A stretch of DNA of 49,378 nt, taken from positions 1-49,378 of the forward strand of contig JAQVWY010000008.1 of the NCBI GenBank assembly GCA_028709465.1, given 5' to 3'. Of the stretch, positions 42,817-49,378 are shown one piece after another. The stretch comes from Tissierellia bacterium. GTDB lineage: Bacteria > Bacillota > Clostridia > Tissierellales > Sedimentibacteraceae. Made by a program: the position numbers and the translations under genes. Numbering within the stretch: position 1 is the stretch's first letter; each line of letters begins with the position of its first letter. The notes beneath the pieces are model-generated. The model worked only from the letters and a program-made list of their open reading frames with translations. It was not told the origin of the DNA and ran no database searches.

Positions 42817-44307
42817 TTACTCCTTAATGTTTAGTCCTCGCTTTTTTTCTATTTGTTTAATAGCTCTTTTTGCGATAGTTCCCTCATCATAAGGAATTTT
42901 TTCAACTCCCATGTCCTGATAGGGCTCTGTGGATTTTCCCGCTAATAATATTACATCTTTGCTCCTACTGTTGTCAATAGCATAATAAATAGCATCTTCT
43001 CTATCTATTATTATTTTATAGTCCCCTTTATATTTTAGAACACCTTTTGCTATTTCCATACAAATATCGTATGGATCCTCAAATCTTGGGTTGTCAGATG
43101 TAAGTATGCTAATACATCCATATTTTGCAGCCACTTCACCCATTGGAGCACGTCTAGATATATCACGCTCTCCTCCAGCTCCATATAAAACAATTTTTCT
43201 TCCTTGCGCAAATTCGTTAATTGTTTCTAACACCTTTTCCAAGCCATCTGCAGTATGAGCAAAATCTAAAATGATAGTGCAATCTAAATTGTTCTTAATT
43301 ATTTCAAATCTTCCTTTAACTCCCTTTATTACACTTAAGGCTTCAATAATATTATCCACATTAACACCTAAAGCGTATGCCGCACCTAATGCACCTAATG
43401 AATTTAAAACGCTGAATTTTCCAGGAGTATTAACATGCATTTTTTTTGTATTTCCATTAATTTTCAAATCAAAACTGGTTCCTATCATTGTTGTAACAAG
43501 ATTACTAGCTTTAATATCAGCTTCATTTTCTATTGCGTATGAAATTGCAGGAACATTATCATTTATTAACTCTTCATAAAGCCTTTTGCCATAAGAATCA
43601 TCAACATTTATAATATTGTTAATTTTAGTTTTGTAAAAAAGTTTTTTCTTTGCGAGATAATAATTTTCCATTGTTTTATGGAAATCCAAATGATCCCTGG
43701 TCAAATTGGTAAATATCCCCACATCAATTGAAACATCGTCCACTCTATTAAGTTCCATAGCATGCGATGAAACTTCAATAAAACAATGCTCAACATTTCT
43801 CTCTACCATTTTACTAAAAAAATATTGCAAATCACAAGATTCAGGAGTTGTGTTGCTTATTTTAATTTTTTCATCATCAATAATAGTTCCCATTGTACCT
43901 ACAATACCAGTTTTTTCACCTAAACAATCATATATTCCTTTTAATAAATATGTGGTACTTGTTTTTCCATTAGTTCCAGTTATACCTATTATATTAATTT
44001 TTTCAGAAGGCTTATTATATATAATGTTAGCTACAGCTGCCATAGAAGCTCTAGAAGATTTAACTAATAAAAAGTTGCTTTTTTCTACTACATCATCTGG
44101 AATATATTCACACATTATTACTGATGCTCCTGATTTTATAGCATCCTTTATGAATTTGTGTCCATCAGCAGTGAATCCTTTAATTGCAACAAACATATCA
44201 CCTTCTAAAACTTTTTTTGAATCGCATGTAATGTGTTTGATTTCTATATTATTATCACCAAAATAATTTTCATAATTTATATCTTTTAATATAACTTTAA
44301 TTTCCAT
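42817..44307 (-). CDS. murE: UDP-MurNAc-tripeptide ligase MurE (meso-diaminopimelate type)
   Basis: A 496-residue ligase. The ATP loop is 'ITGTNGKTSTTYLLKGI', with 'VSSHAMELNRVDDVSIDVGIFTNLTRDHLDFHKTMENY'. The DNPR motif in 'TSDNPRFEDP' predicts meso-diaminopimelate, so the wall would be DAP-type. The C-terminal 'AGKSTEPYQDMG' is standard. It has its own probable promoter at 44348-44376, downstream of a repeat-filled gap, so it likely begins a second transcription unit of the cluster. Confidence 0.96.
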   Translation of the reverse strand: MEIKVILKDINYENYFGDNNIEIKHITCDSKKVLEGDMFVAIKGFTADGHKFIKDAIKSGASVIMCEYIPDDVVEKSNFLLVKSSRASMAAVANIIYNKPSEKINIIGITGTNGKTSTTYLLKGIYDCLGEKTGIVGTMGTIIDDEKIKISNTTPESCDLQYFFSKMVERNVEHCFIEVSSHAMELNRVDDVSIDVGIFTNLTRDHLDFHKTMENYYLAKKKLFYKTKINNIINVDDSYGKRLYEELINDNVPAISYAIENEADIKASNLVTTMIGTSFDLKINGNTKKMHVNTPGKFSVLNSLGALGAAYALGVNVDNIIEALSVIKGVKGRFEIIKNNLDCTIILDFAHTADGLEKVLETINEFAQGRKIVLYGAGGERDISRRAPMGEVAAKYGCISILTSDNPRFEDPYDICMEIAKGVLKYKGDYKIIIDREDAIYYAIDNSRSKDVILLAGKSTEPYQDMGVEKIPYDEGTIAKRAIKQIEKKRGLNIKE

Positions 44308-44347
44308 GGTAAATGCTCCCTTTTTTTAATCAAATATAATACATGCA

Positions 44348-44376
44348 ATTTTATCATATTTGAAAATTTACTTCAA
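44348..44376 (-). promoter_or_regulatory. Probable promoter in front of murE
   Basis: On the minus strand, TTGAAG (44376-44371), 17 bases, TAAAAT (44353-44348), about 40 bases before murE. It would restart transcription after the repeats between ftsI and murE. Confidence 0.55.
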
Positions 44377-44458
44377 TTAATTTTAAATTTTAATAATTAA
44401 TATATACGCCTTATTGTATAATAATAAAACTAATAAAGCGATTCTTCCTGCGATTCTG

Positions 44459-44486
44459 TTATCCTGAATGAGTAGTGAAGGATCTC
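44459..44486. repeat. TGTCATCCTGAAC-family single arm in the ftsI-murE gap
   Basis: TTATCCTGAATGAGTAGTGA followed by AGGATCTC. It is a forward single arm. Bases 44308-44784 hold no gene; they contain this arm, a hairpin, a composite element and the murE promoter. Confidence 0.7.
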
Positions 44487-44512
44487 ATTTCATTACTTTG
44501 TTATAAAACTAT

Positions 44513-44533
44513 GGAACGGTTAAAAACCGTTCC
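44513..44533. terminator. 8-bp stem-loop in the ftsI-murE gap
   Basis: GGAACGGT pairs with ACCGTTCC around TAAAA. On the minus strand it is followed by ATAGTTTT, a weak U-rich tail, so partial termination between ftsI and murE is possible. Confidence 0.5.
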
Positions 44534-44571
44534 TAATGTTTTGTATCATAGTATAAATAGCATAACTACTG

Positions 44572-44765
44572 TGTCATTCTGAAGGCGTAGACTGAAAGAT
44601 GCCCTAACCCCATTTTTTAGAGTGTTTTTTCTAAAAAATGGCGGTGGGTCATTCGCAACGAATTCCAAAAATATACGACCAGAGGGAGTTAATATTTTTG
44701 TGAATGAGACTGCGTAATCTCGTACTTCAACATATGAGATCCTTCACCTTTGGTTCAGGATGACA
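44572..44765. repeat. Long composite TGTCATCCTGAAC-family element (copy 3)
   Basis: The left arm is TGTCATTCTGAAGGCGTAG. The inner module CCCCATTTTTTAGAGTG pairs with TCTAAAAAATGG. A further ~90 bases share CATTCGCAACGAATTCC with the element at 30675 (CATTCACAACGAATTCC). The right arm GAGATCCTTCACC ends TTCAGGATGACA. At 194 bases it is the longest copy. Confidence 0.85.
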
Positions 44766-44787
44766 CAAAAGCTTTGCTTTTGTGTCA
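44761..44787 (-). terminator. Perfect 12-bp hairpin overlapping the ftsI stop codon
   Basis: TGACACAAAAGC (44761-44772) pairs perfectly with GCTTTTGTGTCA (44776-44787) around TTT. The ftsI stop codon (TGA, 44787-44785) is in the stem, and the far arm is the end of the neighbouring repeat element. Confidence 0.6.
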
Positions 44788-46914
44788 GTTTAATATTAAT
44801 GTAATAAGAGAGTCTTTTACAACTTTCTCACCAGCTTTAGGAAATTGGGCTTTAACTTTTTTTTCCGCTTCCACTTCCATTGTTATATTGCTTTGCAACT
44901 TAGCTTTTATTAATTTATCAGTGGCCTCTGCAACTGTAAGTCCAATTAAATTTGGAACTTCAACAATTTGAGCTTGAACACCACCAAGTTCTTCTTCAGT
45001 ATAAACAGGCTCAACATCATAGTATTTTAAAATATTTTCCAATAAATCAGCTGCAACTGGTCCAGCTACAATACTTCCATAATATCCAATGCTTCTATCA
45101 GGTTCATCAACCATGACAAGAACAACAGCCTTTGGGTCGTCAACAGGAGCCACCCCTACGAATGATGAAATATATTTGCCATCAGGATATTTACCATCAA
45201 TTACTTTTTGAGCAGTACCTGATTTCCCGCCTATTCTATATCCCATTCTATATGCTTGTTTTGTCCCTGATTCAGCAGATTCTCTCATTATTTGAAGCAT
45301 AATCTTCGATGTTTCTTCTGATATTACTTTTCTTCTAACTACTGCATCATAGTTTTTTACAACATTACCATCCTTATCAATTAATTGTTTAACAATTCTT
45401 GGTTGTAATAATTCTCCGCCATTTGATATTGCTGAAACAGCTGTAGCTAGTTGTATAGGTGTTACAGTAACTCCTTGACCAAACGCTTGAGTTACAACAT
45501 CTACATCTTTCATATACTCAGGATGTTTTACTATACCAATTGCTTCACCATTAAGCATAACTCCAGAAGCTTCCTCTAGTCCAAATGCCCTTAAATATTT
45601 ATAAAATGCGTCCTTACCGATATCCAATCCTATTTCAGCAAGAGCATCATTGCATGAATTTTGAATAGCTTCAGACAATGTTTGCTGACCATGAGGCCTA
45701 TAATATCGCCAACATTTAATATTTTGGCCTTTAATTTGTCTTACGTATCCATCACAAAAATATGTAGAATTTAAATTTGCTTTATTTTCTTCTAAGGCTG
45801 TTGCCACAGTCAATAATTTAAAAGTAGAACCAGGCTCATATATATCATTAACTGCTGGATTTCTCCACATATCAAACCATGCATTTTGCAATTGCTCGTT
45901 AGATAATGTTTCCCATTCCTTAGCTAATTCCTCATCAACTGGAATTTTAGGATTGTTTGGATCATAATCAGGTTTACTAGTCATAGCAAGTATATCTCCA
46001 TTGTTTGGATCCATTACAACTATAGTAGCTCGTTTTGCATTAAAGTCGCTTTTTACCTTTTCTGCTGCTGATTCTGCAAAATGTTGAATTACCTCATCTA
46101 TTGTAAGAACAACACTTAACCCATCTTGAGATTCATAATATTCATTATATCCAAAGGGAAGTTCTCTGCCAGTAGAATCAGTATTTACTACCATCCTGCC
46201 AGGAATCCCAGTTAGTTCTTCATCATATGTTGCTTCTACGCCATACAATCCACTTTGATCAATATTGGTAAATCCTAATATGTATGAAGCAAAATTACCA
46301 TAAGGATACACTCGCTTATTATCCTCAATTACACTGATTCCGCTTAAACTTGCTTCTCTGATTTTTTCAGCTTGTTCATCTGTAACCCACTTTTTTAATG
46401 TTACATAGGAAGTGTTAGAAGTTATTTTCTTTAATACTTCCTCATAATCCATCTCTAAAATTTCAGATAAAGTTTGTGCTATTTCTTCTGGTGTTTTCAC
46501 ATTCGGATCTTTCACTTCAGATGTTTCAATTTCTTTACTATTTAAAAAAACTTTGTTTATTTTTTTTAGCGTTGAAACAATAAAACCATCTTCATGAGAA
46601 GAAGATGCTTCAGCTGTCTTAACTTGCATACTCTTTTTTACATCTGCTGGAAAACATGTTACAGTATTCGAATTAACACTTACTGCCAACTTTTTTCCTC
46701 TTGCATCATAAATGATACCTCTTTTAGCGCTTATAGTAACGTCTCTTGCCCAATTTTCCATAGCTGCTTTTTTATATTCATTACCCTTAATTAGCTGAAT
46801 GTAGCCAAGCCTTACGATTAAAGCAATTGTAACTAAAAAAAAGCAAATCAAAAATACCAACATTCTTTTTTTATTTTGAAGGTTAGTATTTCCTCTTTCT
46901 CTTCGCCTTCTCAT
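44785..46914 (-). CDS. ftsI: Penicillin-binding protein 2 (FtsI/SpoVD type) with one PASTA domain
   Basis: A 709-residue class B transpeptidase that crosslinks septal peptidoglycan with FtsW. It has a basic start, a membrane helix at ~17-37 ('MLVFLICFFLVTIALIVRLGYIQL'), and a dimerisation domain ('RGIIYDARGKKLAVSVNSNTV'). The transpeptidase active site has SxxK in 'EPGSTFKLLT', SxN in 'SCNDALAEIG' and KSG in 'IGGKSGTAQKV'. A single C-terminal PASTA domain covers ~645-709 ('VEVPNLIGLTVAEATDKL'). The single PASTA recalls SpoVD, but it is the only copy in the cluster, so vegetative division is likely. Its stop lies in a repeat-derived hairpin. Confidence 0.95.
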   Translation of the reverse strand: MRRRRERGNTNLQNKKRMLVFLICFFLVTIALIVRLGYIQLIKGNEYKKAAMENWARDVTISAKRGIIYDARGKKLAVSVNSNTVTCFPADVKKSMQVKTAEASSSHEDGFIVSTLKKINKVFLNSKEIETSEVKDPNVKTPEEIAQTLSEILEMDYEEVLKKITSNTSYVTLKKWVTDEQAEKIREASLSGISVIEDNKRVYPYGNFASYILGFTNIDQSGLYGVEATYDEELTGIPGRMVVNTDSTGRELPFGYNEYYESQDGLSVVLTIDEVIQHFAESAAEKVKSDFNAKRATIVVMDPNNGDILAMTSKPDYDPNNPKIPVDEELAKEWETLSNEQLQNAWFDMWRNPAVNDIYEPGSTFKLLTVATALEENKANLNSTYFCDGYVRQIKGQNIKCWRYYRPHGQQTLSEAIQNSCNDALAEIGLDIGKDAFYKYLRAFGLEEASGVMLNGEAIGIVKHPEYMKDVDVVTQAFGQGVTVTPIQLATAVSAISNGGELLQPRIVKQLIDKDGNVVKNYDAVVRRKVISEETSKIMLQIMRESAESGTKQAYRMGYRIGGKSGTAQKVIDGKYPDGKYISSFVGVAPVDDPKAVVLVMVDEPDRSIGYYGSIVAGPVAADLLENILKYYDVEPVYTEEELGGVQAQIVEVPNLIGLTVAEATDKLIKAKLQSNITMEVEAEKKVKAQFPKAGEKVVKDSLITLILN

Positions 46915-46926
46915 ATGAAGCCCCCT

Positions 46927-47388
46927 TTATTGAATAAAACCAATTACCTTATCAATTAATGCATATAATTGATTTTGATTATCATATGCAAGTACATTAG
47001 ATTCATCTTCAGTTTCTCCATATGCAAAATCTATGAAAACTGTTTGTTTTCTAGTTGGATAGTTCATTCCCAAATAGTTTTTTGCAACTTCCTCTATTTT
47101 ATTAGTGTTTTTTATGCTCTCTAAAGCAACATTATATTCATTAATTTCATTATGCAACTGCTCTATATCACTGCTAATATTTTGAAGTTCCATTTTTTTA
47201 TCTGTAATAAGGGCGTAATTGTAAATAATTAATATACCCAGCAAAAAAGCAGTAGCTACCATAGCAGTATTCTTAAAGCCTTGTATAACCATTTTATTTC
47301 TATTCTTACTTTTTATTCTTTTTTTCTTTGGAGAATATTCTTGGGGTTCTTCATAAAATTCATATGCTTCTTTTCTTAAAGCAGTCAC
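46927..47388 (-). CDS. ftsL: Cell division protein FtsL
   Basis: A 153-residue bitopic division protein recognised by position and architecture: a basic cytoplasmic part ('YSPKKKRIKSKNRNK'), one helix at ~38-58 ('AMVATAFLLGILIIYNYALI'), a leucine-zipper-like coiled coil ('MELQNISSDIEQLHNEINEYNVALESI') and 'NTNKIEEVAKNYLGMNYPTRKQ', typical of FtsL/DivIC. It is ~30 residues longer than Bacillus FtsL. The start is GTG at 47388 with AAAGGA 11 bases before it. It lies between rsmH and ftsI as expected. Confidence 0.88.
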   Translation of the reverse strand: MTALRKEAYEFYEEPQEYSPKKKRIKSKNRNKMVIQGFKNTAMVATAFLLGILIIYNYALITDKKMELQNISSDIEQLHNEINEYNVALESIKNTNKIEEVAKNYLGMNYPTRKQTVFIDFAYGETEDESNVLAYDNQNQLYALIDKVIGFIQ

Positions 47389-47394
47389 TTTAAT

Positions 47395-48324
47395 CTACAT
47401 CCTTTCACCTATTCTTAGCTTAGCGCTATGAGATCTGTTATTTTCTGTTAATTCTTCTTGTGTTGGAAAAATTGGTTTTTTTGTAATTATCTTTAATTTG
47501 CGTCTGTGATCACACATACACTTTGGAAATTCCGGTGGACAAATACAGTTCTTATTTAAATCAACAAAAGTGTTTTTTACTATTCTATCTTCTAATGAAT
47601 GAAAAGTAATAACACAAATTCTCCCTCCCGTATTTAACACTTCCACTGCATCTCTTAATGTATTTTCTAATATTTCCAATTCTTTATTAACTTCAATTCT
47701 AATTGCTTGAAAGGTTCTTTTAGCAGGATGTCCTCCTTCTAGTCTAGCTTGTTTCGGTATTGCCTTTTTAATAATGCTAACTAATTGGCCAGTTGTTTCA
47801 ATAAATTCATTTTCTCTTTCCTGCAAAATAAATTTTGCAATCCTTGCAGCCCATTTTTCTTCGCCATAATCTCTTAAAATTCTTGTTAGCTCATGTTCAT
47901 CATATCCATTGACTATGTGTCTTGCTGTAGTAGTCTGACTTTTGTCCATCCTCATATCTAGTGGCATATCATGATTATAACTAAAACCTCTTTCTGGTAT
48001 ATCCAATTGAAAAGATGAAACACCTAAATCAAATAATATTCCATCTATCTTTTCAATGTTTTGTTCTGATAAAACTTCTTTTATGTTATGAAAATTATTC
48101 TTTACAGGTATAAAGTTCTTAAAATCTTTTAATTTCTCATTTGCTCGTTTTATAGCGTATTCATCTTGATCAATTCCTATTACCTTACCAGATGAAACTC
48201 TTTTTAAAATCTCATAAGTATGTCCGCCCCCACCCAATGTAGCATCAACATAAATTCCATCTGGCTTTATGTCTAATCCATCAATTGATTCATTCAAAAG
48301 AACTGACTTGTGGTTGTAATCCAT
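47395..48324 (-). CDS. rsmH: 16S rRNA (cytosine1402-N4)-methyltransferase RsmH
   Basis: A 309-residue SAM-dependent methyltransferase for C1402 of 16S rRNA. Motifs are '[13 protein letters not shown]', SAM loop '[16 protein letters not shown]', '[23 protein letters not shown]', 'PLDMRMD', '[15 protein letters not shown]' and '[15 protein letters not shown]'. A cysteine-rich insert '[13 protein letters not shown]' is normal for the family. It is second in the cluster, 11 bases after mraZ, with an AAGGAGG site. Confidence 0.97.
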   Translation of the reverse strand: MDYNHKSVLLNESIDGLDIKPDGIYVDATLGGGGHTYEILKRVSSGKVIGIDQDEYAIKRANEKLKDFKNFIPVKNNFHNIKEVLSEQNIEKIDGILFDLGVSSFQLDIPERGFSYNHDMPLDMRMDKSQTTTARHIVNGYDEHELTRILRDYGEEKWAARIAKFILQERENEFIETTGQLVSIIKKAIPKQARLEGGHPAKRTFQAIRIEVNKELEILENTLRDAVEVLNTGGRICVITFHSLEDRIVKNTFVDLNKNCICPPEFPKCMCDHRRKLKIITKKPIFPTQEELTENNRSHSAKLRIGERM

Positions 48325-48335
48325 ATCATTCCTCC

Positions 48336-48773
48336 TTATAAGCCTATCCCCAATTCTGACATCTTTTCCGCAATTATGTCAAAGTCAAATTCGTCATTGT
48401 TAGAATAATCATTCCAACTATCTTTGTTCCAAATTTCAATTCTGTCTATAACCCCTATTATAACAGCTTCGCTATTTAAACCACTGAATTCTCTCAGTGA
48501 TGGTGGTATAAGTATTCTTCCCTGTTTATCAAAACTACATTCACTAAATCCAGAAACAAATCGTCTTAAAAAAAATCTTTCTTGTTTGTTAAAAGACGAT
48601 AGATTTCTTAATTTACCAACGAATTCTGCCCATGCTTCAATAGGATAAACGAATAAACATTTATCCAAACCTTTGCCAATATAGAAATTTTCCCCTAACT
48701 CGTTTCTAAATTTTGAGGGCATTATAACCCTTCCCTTTTCATCAAATGAATGTACATATTCACCAGTAAACAT
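48336..48773 (-). CDS. mraZ: Transcriptional regulator MraZ
   Basis: A 145-residue AbrB-like DNA-binding protein with two SpoVT-AbrB-type repeats: residues ~1-50 '[27 protein letters not shown]' and ~75-125 '[27 protein letters not shown]'. It forms rings and usually regulates its own operon by binding TGGGN repeats near its promoter. It is first of the division cluster. TGGG occurs at 48788 and 48809 on the plus strand, too widely spaced to call them MraZ boxes with confidence. Confidence 0.96.
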   Translation of the reverse strand: MFTGEYVHSFDEKGRVIMPSKFRNELGENFYIGKGLDKCLFVYPIEAWAEFVGKLRNLSSFNKQERFFLRRFVSGFSECSFDKQGRILIPPSLREFSGLNSEAVIIGVIDRIEIWNKDSWNDYSNNDEFDFDIIAEKMSELGIGL

Positions 48774-48794
48774 TTTCTACCACCTACTGGGCAT

Positions 48795-48824
48795 ATTATA
48801 CCACAAAGTGGGTTAAAAGTTCCA
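48795..48824 (-). promoter_or_regulatory. Probable mraZ (division cluster) promoter
   Basis: On the minus strand, an extended -10 TGGTATAAT (TATAAT at 48800-48795) with a weak -35 TGGAAC (48824-48819, 18-base spacer). It is ~20 bases before the mraZ start and just downstream of the DnaA-box-like sites. Confidence 0.6.
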
Positions 48825-48854
48825 CTATTATTTTTAATTTTTTAAAAAAAGATT

Positions 48855-48928
48855 TTATCCACAGGAGTGACATTGGTTGTCCACATAACTTAATACGTTG
48901 TTAACAGTTTGTTATCATGTTATCCACA
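48855..48928 (+). promoter_or_regulatory. Cluster of three DnaA boxes upstream of mraZ
   Basis: Plus-strand TTATCCACA occurs at 48855-48863 and 48920-48928, both perfect matches to the DnaA box consensus, and TTGTCCACA at 48877-48885 is one mismatch away. All have the same orientation, with offsets of 22 and 43 bases, close to two and four helical turns. An A/T-only stretch (about 48828-48850) adjoins the first box. They lie just upstream of the mraZ promoter. Confidence 0.75.
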
Positions 48929-48966
48929 GAGGAGAATAATGCAGAACGCAGAACTTCAGATTTTTG

Positions 48967-48995
48967 TGTCATCCTGAACGGTAGTGAAGGATCTC
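48967..48995. repeat. TGTCATCCTGAAC-family repeat, forward copy A
   Basis: TGTCATCCTGAACGGTAGTG followed by AAGGATCTC. It is nearly identical to copy B at 49034; the pair is separated by a hairpin. Confidence 0.9.
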
Positions 48996-49033
48996 AAAAA
49001 AAACCAGTTAAGTTTTTTACTTAACTGGTTTTT
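48996..49033. terminator. Bidirectional terminator between repeat copies A and B
   Basis: AAACCAGTTAA (49001-49011) pairs perfectly with TTAACTGGTTT (49021-49031), with A-runs before and T-runs after. It terminates the GIY-YIG transcript coming from the right. Confidence 0.85.
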
Positions 49034-49061
49034 GTCATCCTGAACGGTAGCGAAGGATCTC
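49034..49061. repeat. TGTCATCCTGAAC-family repeat, forward copy B
   Basis: GTCATCCTGAACGGTAGCGA followed by AGGATCTC, ending seven bases from the GIY-YIG stop codon. It differs from copy A by one base in the shared core. Confidence 0.9.
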
Positions 49062-49067
49062 TTTTTA

Positions 49068-49352
49068 TTAATTTTGAATTGAATCAATTAAATCCAACCA
49101 ATGAGGATTAACCGATTCAATTAAATCAATTTTCTTTTGTCTTTTCCAACCCTTTATCTGTTTTTCTCTTGTAATTGCTGATTCTACATCCTCTGTATAA
49201 TCATAATAAACAAGTTTATTAACATTATATTTTGAAGTGAATCCATCAGCTAACTTGTTTTGGTGTTCATACATTCTGCGTTTTAAATCATTTGTTACAC
49301 CTGTATATAGTACTTTGTTACTTTTATTTGTAAGTATATAAACATAGTACAT
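49068..49352 (-). CDS. GIY-YIG family nuclease (small, YhbQ/UPF0213-like)
   Basis: A 94-residue stand-alone GIY-YIG domain. The first strand is 'YYVYILTNKSNKVLYTGVT', where YVY and YTG replace GIY and YIG as usual in this group. The catalytic Arg region is 'NDLKRRMYEHQN' and the metal-binding Glu region is 'ITREKQIKGWKRQKKIDLIE', ending 'NPHWLDLI'. No DNA-binding domain is attached. The start is the ATG at 49352; the GTG at 49358 lies in the GAGGTGG site. It is isolated from the mraZ cluster and flanked on both sides by copies of the main dispersed repeat in opposite orientation, suggesting it may travel with them. Family members' functions are not well established. Confidence 0.9.
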   Translation of the reverse strand: MYYVYILTNKSNKVLYTGVTNDLKRRMYEHQNKLADGFTSKYNVNKLVYYDYTEDVESAITREKQIKGWKRQKKIDLIESVNPHWLDLIDSIQN

Positions 49353-49366
49353 AGCCACCTCTGGGG

Positions 49367-49378
49367 GAGATCCTTCAC
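49367..49378. repeat. TGTCATCCTGAAC-family repeat, reverse copy C (cut by the window end)
   Basis: GAGATCCTTCAC is the exact reverse complement of the end of copy A (GTGAAGGATCTC). The rest of the arm lies outside the window. Confidence 0.7.

Noticed and set aside
43706-44266. A 186-codon open frame on the plus strand
   Set aside because: It lies wholly opposite murE, has no ribosome site, and its composition is that of a reversed gene.
48787-48812. MraZ operator boxes
   Set aside because: Two TGGG cores are present, but their spacing (~21 bases) does not match the tight ~10-base repeats described for MraZ.
48855-48928. Replication origin (oriC)
   Set aside because: DnaA boxes and an AT tract are present, but no dnaA, dnaN, recF, rpmH or gyr genes are near, and there are only three boxes. 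A regulatory role for the division operon fits better.

Overview
The window reads as a chromosomal segment of a low-GC, endospore-forming, anaerobic Firmicute of class Clostridia. The evidence is strong TTGACA-N17-TATAAT promoters, GGAGG ribosome sites, a CIRCE operator, SleC-type spore cortex-lytic enzymes, a division cluster with DUF881 and Sbp genes, a B12-dependent MetH without an activation domain, and parts of a biotin-dependent decarboxylase. A Tissierellales or Sedimentibacter-like relative is possible, but I cannot fix the genus from the sequence alone.

Layout. 1-300: three tandem strong promoters on the minus strand and a leader, probably the start of an rRNA operon whose 16S gene lies just outside the left edge. 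405-6761 (minus): a GNAT acetyltransferase, a secreted GHL10 glycosidase with SLH anchors, tRNA-Leu(UAG), dprA, and a three-gene carboxyltransferase/OadG-like/biotin-carrier operon. 7004-10970 (plus): a sporulation locus with two tandem SleC-like cortex hydrolases, a separate gene that looks like the SleC N-terminal prodomain, and a protein made only of peptidoglycan-binding repeats. 11126-14178 (plus): htpG under CIRCE, then uppP. 14525-17336 (minus): a VanY-type carboxypeptidase and tsaE-tsaB-rimI. 17640-18992 (plus): a stand-alone murC. 19111-23329 (minus): metF-metH-ispA. 23729-29642 (plus): an oppABCDF-type peptide transporter and a small membrane protein. 29944-32417: cspA, a small unknown protein and an ABC-F ATPase. 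32634-48773 (minus): the division and cell wall cluster mraZ-rsmH-ftsL-ftsI-murE-mraY-murD-ftsW-murG-murA-ftsQ-DUF881-DUF881-sbp-ftsZ. 49068-49352 (minus): a GIY-YIG nuclease gene.

The wall genes form one pathway. MurA, MurC, MurD and MurE build the cytoplasmic precursor, MraY and MurG make lipid II, UppP recycles the carrier lipid, IspA feeds isoprenoid synthesis, and FtsW/FtsI with FtsZ/FtsQ/FtsL carry out septal synthesis. murB, murF and ftsA are absent from the window.

The intergenic spaces carry at least three families of short palindromic repeats. The main family starts like TGTCATCCTGAAC and ends like GAAGGATCTC. It occurs at about a dozen places, including four gaps inside the division cluster, and copies in opposite orientation flank the GIY-YIG gene. 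The points I consider most worth checking are the split SleC locus, this repeat family with its possible nuclease partner, and three DnaA-box-like sites in front of mraZ.
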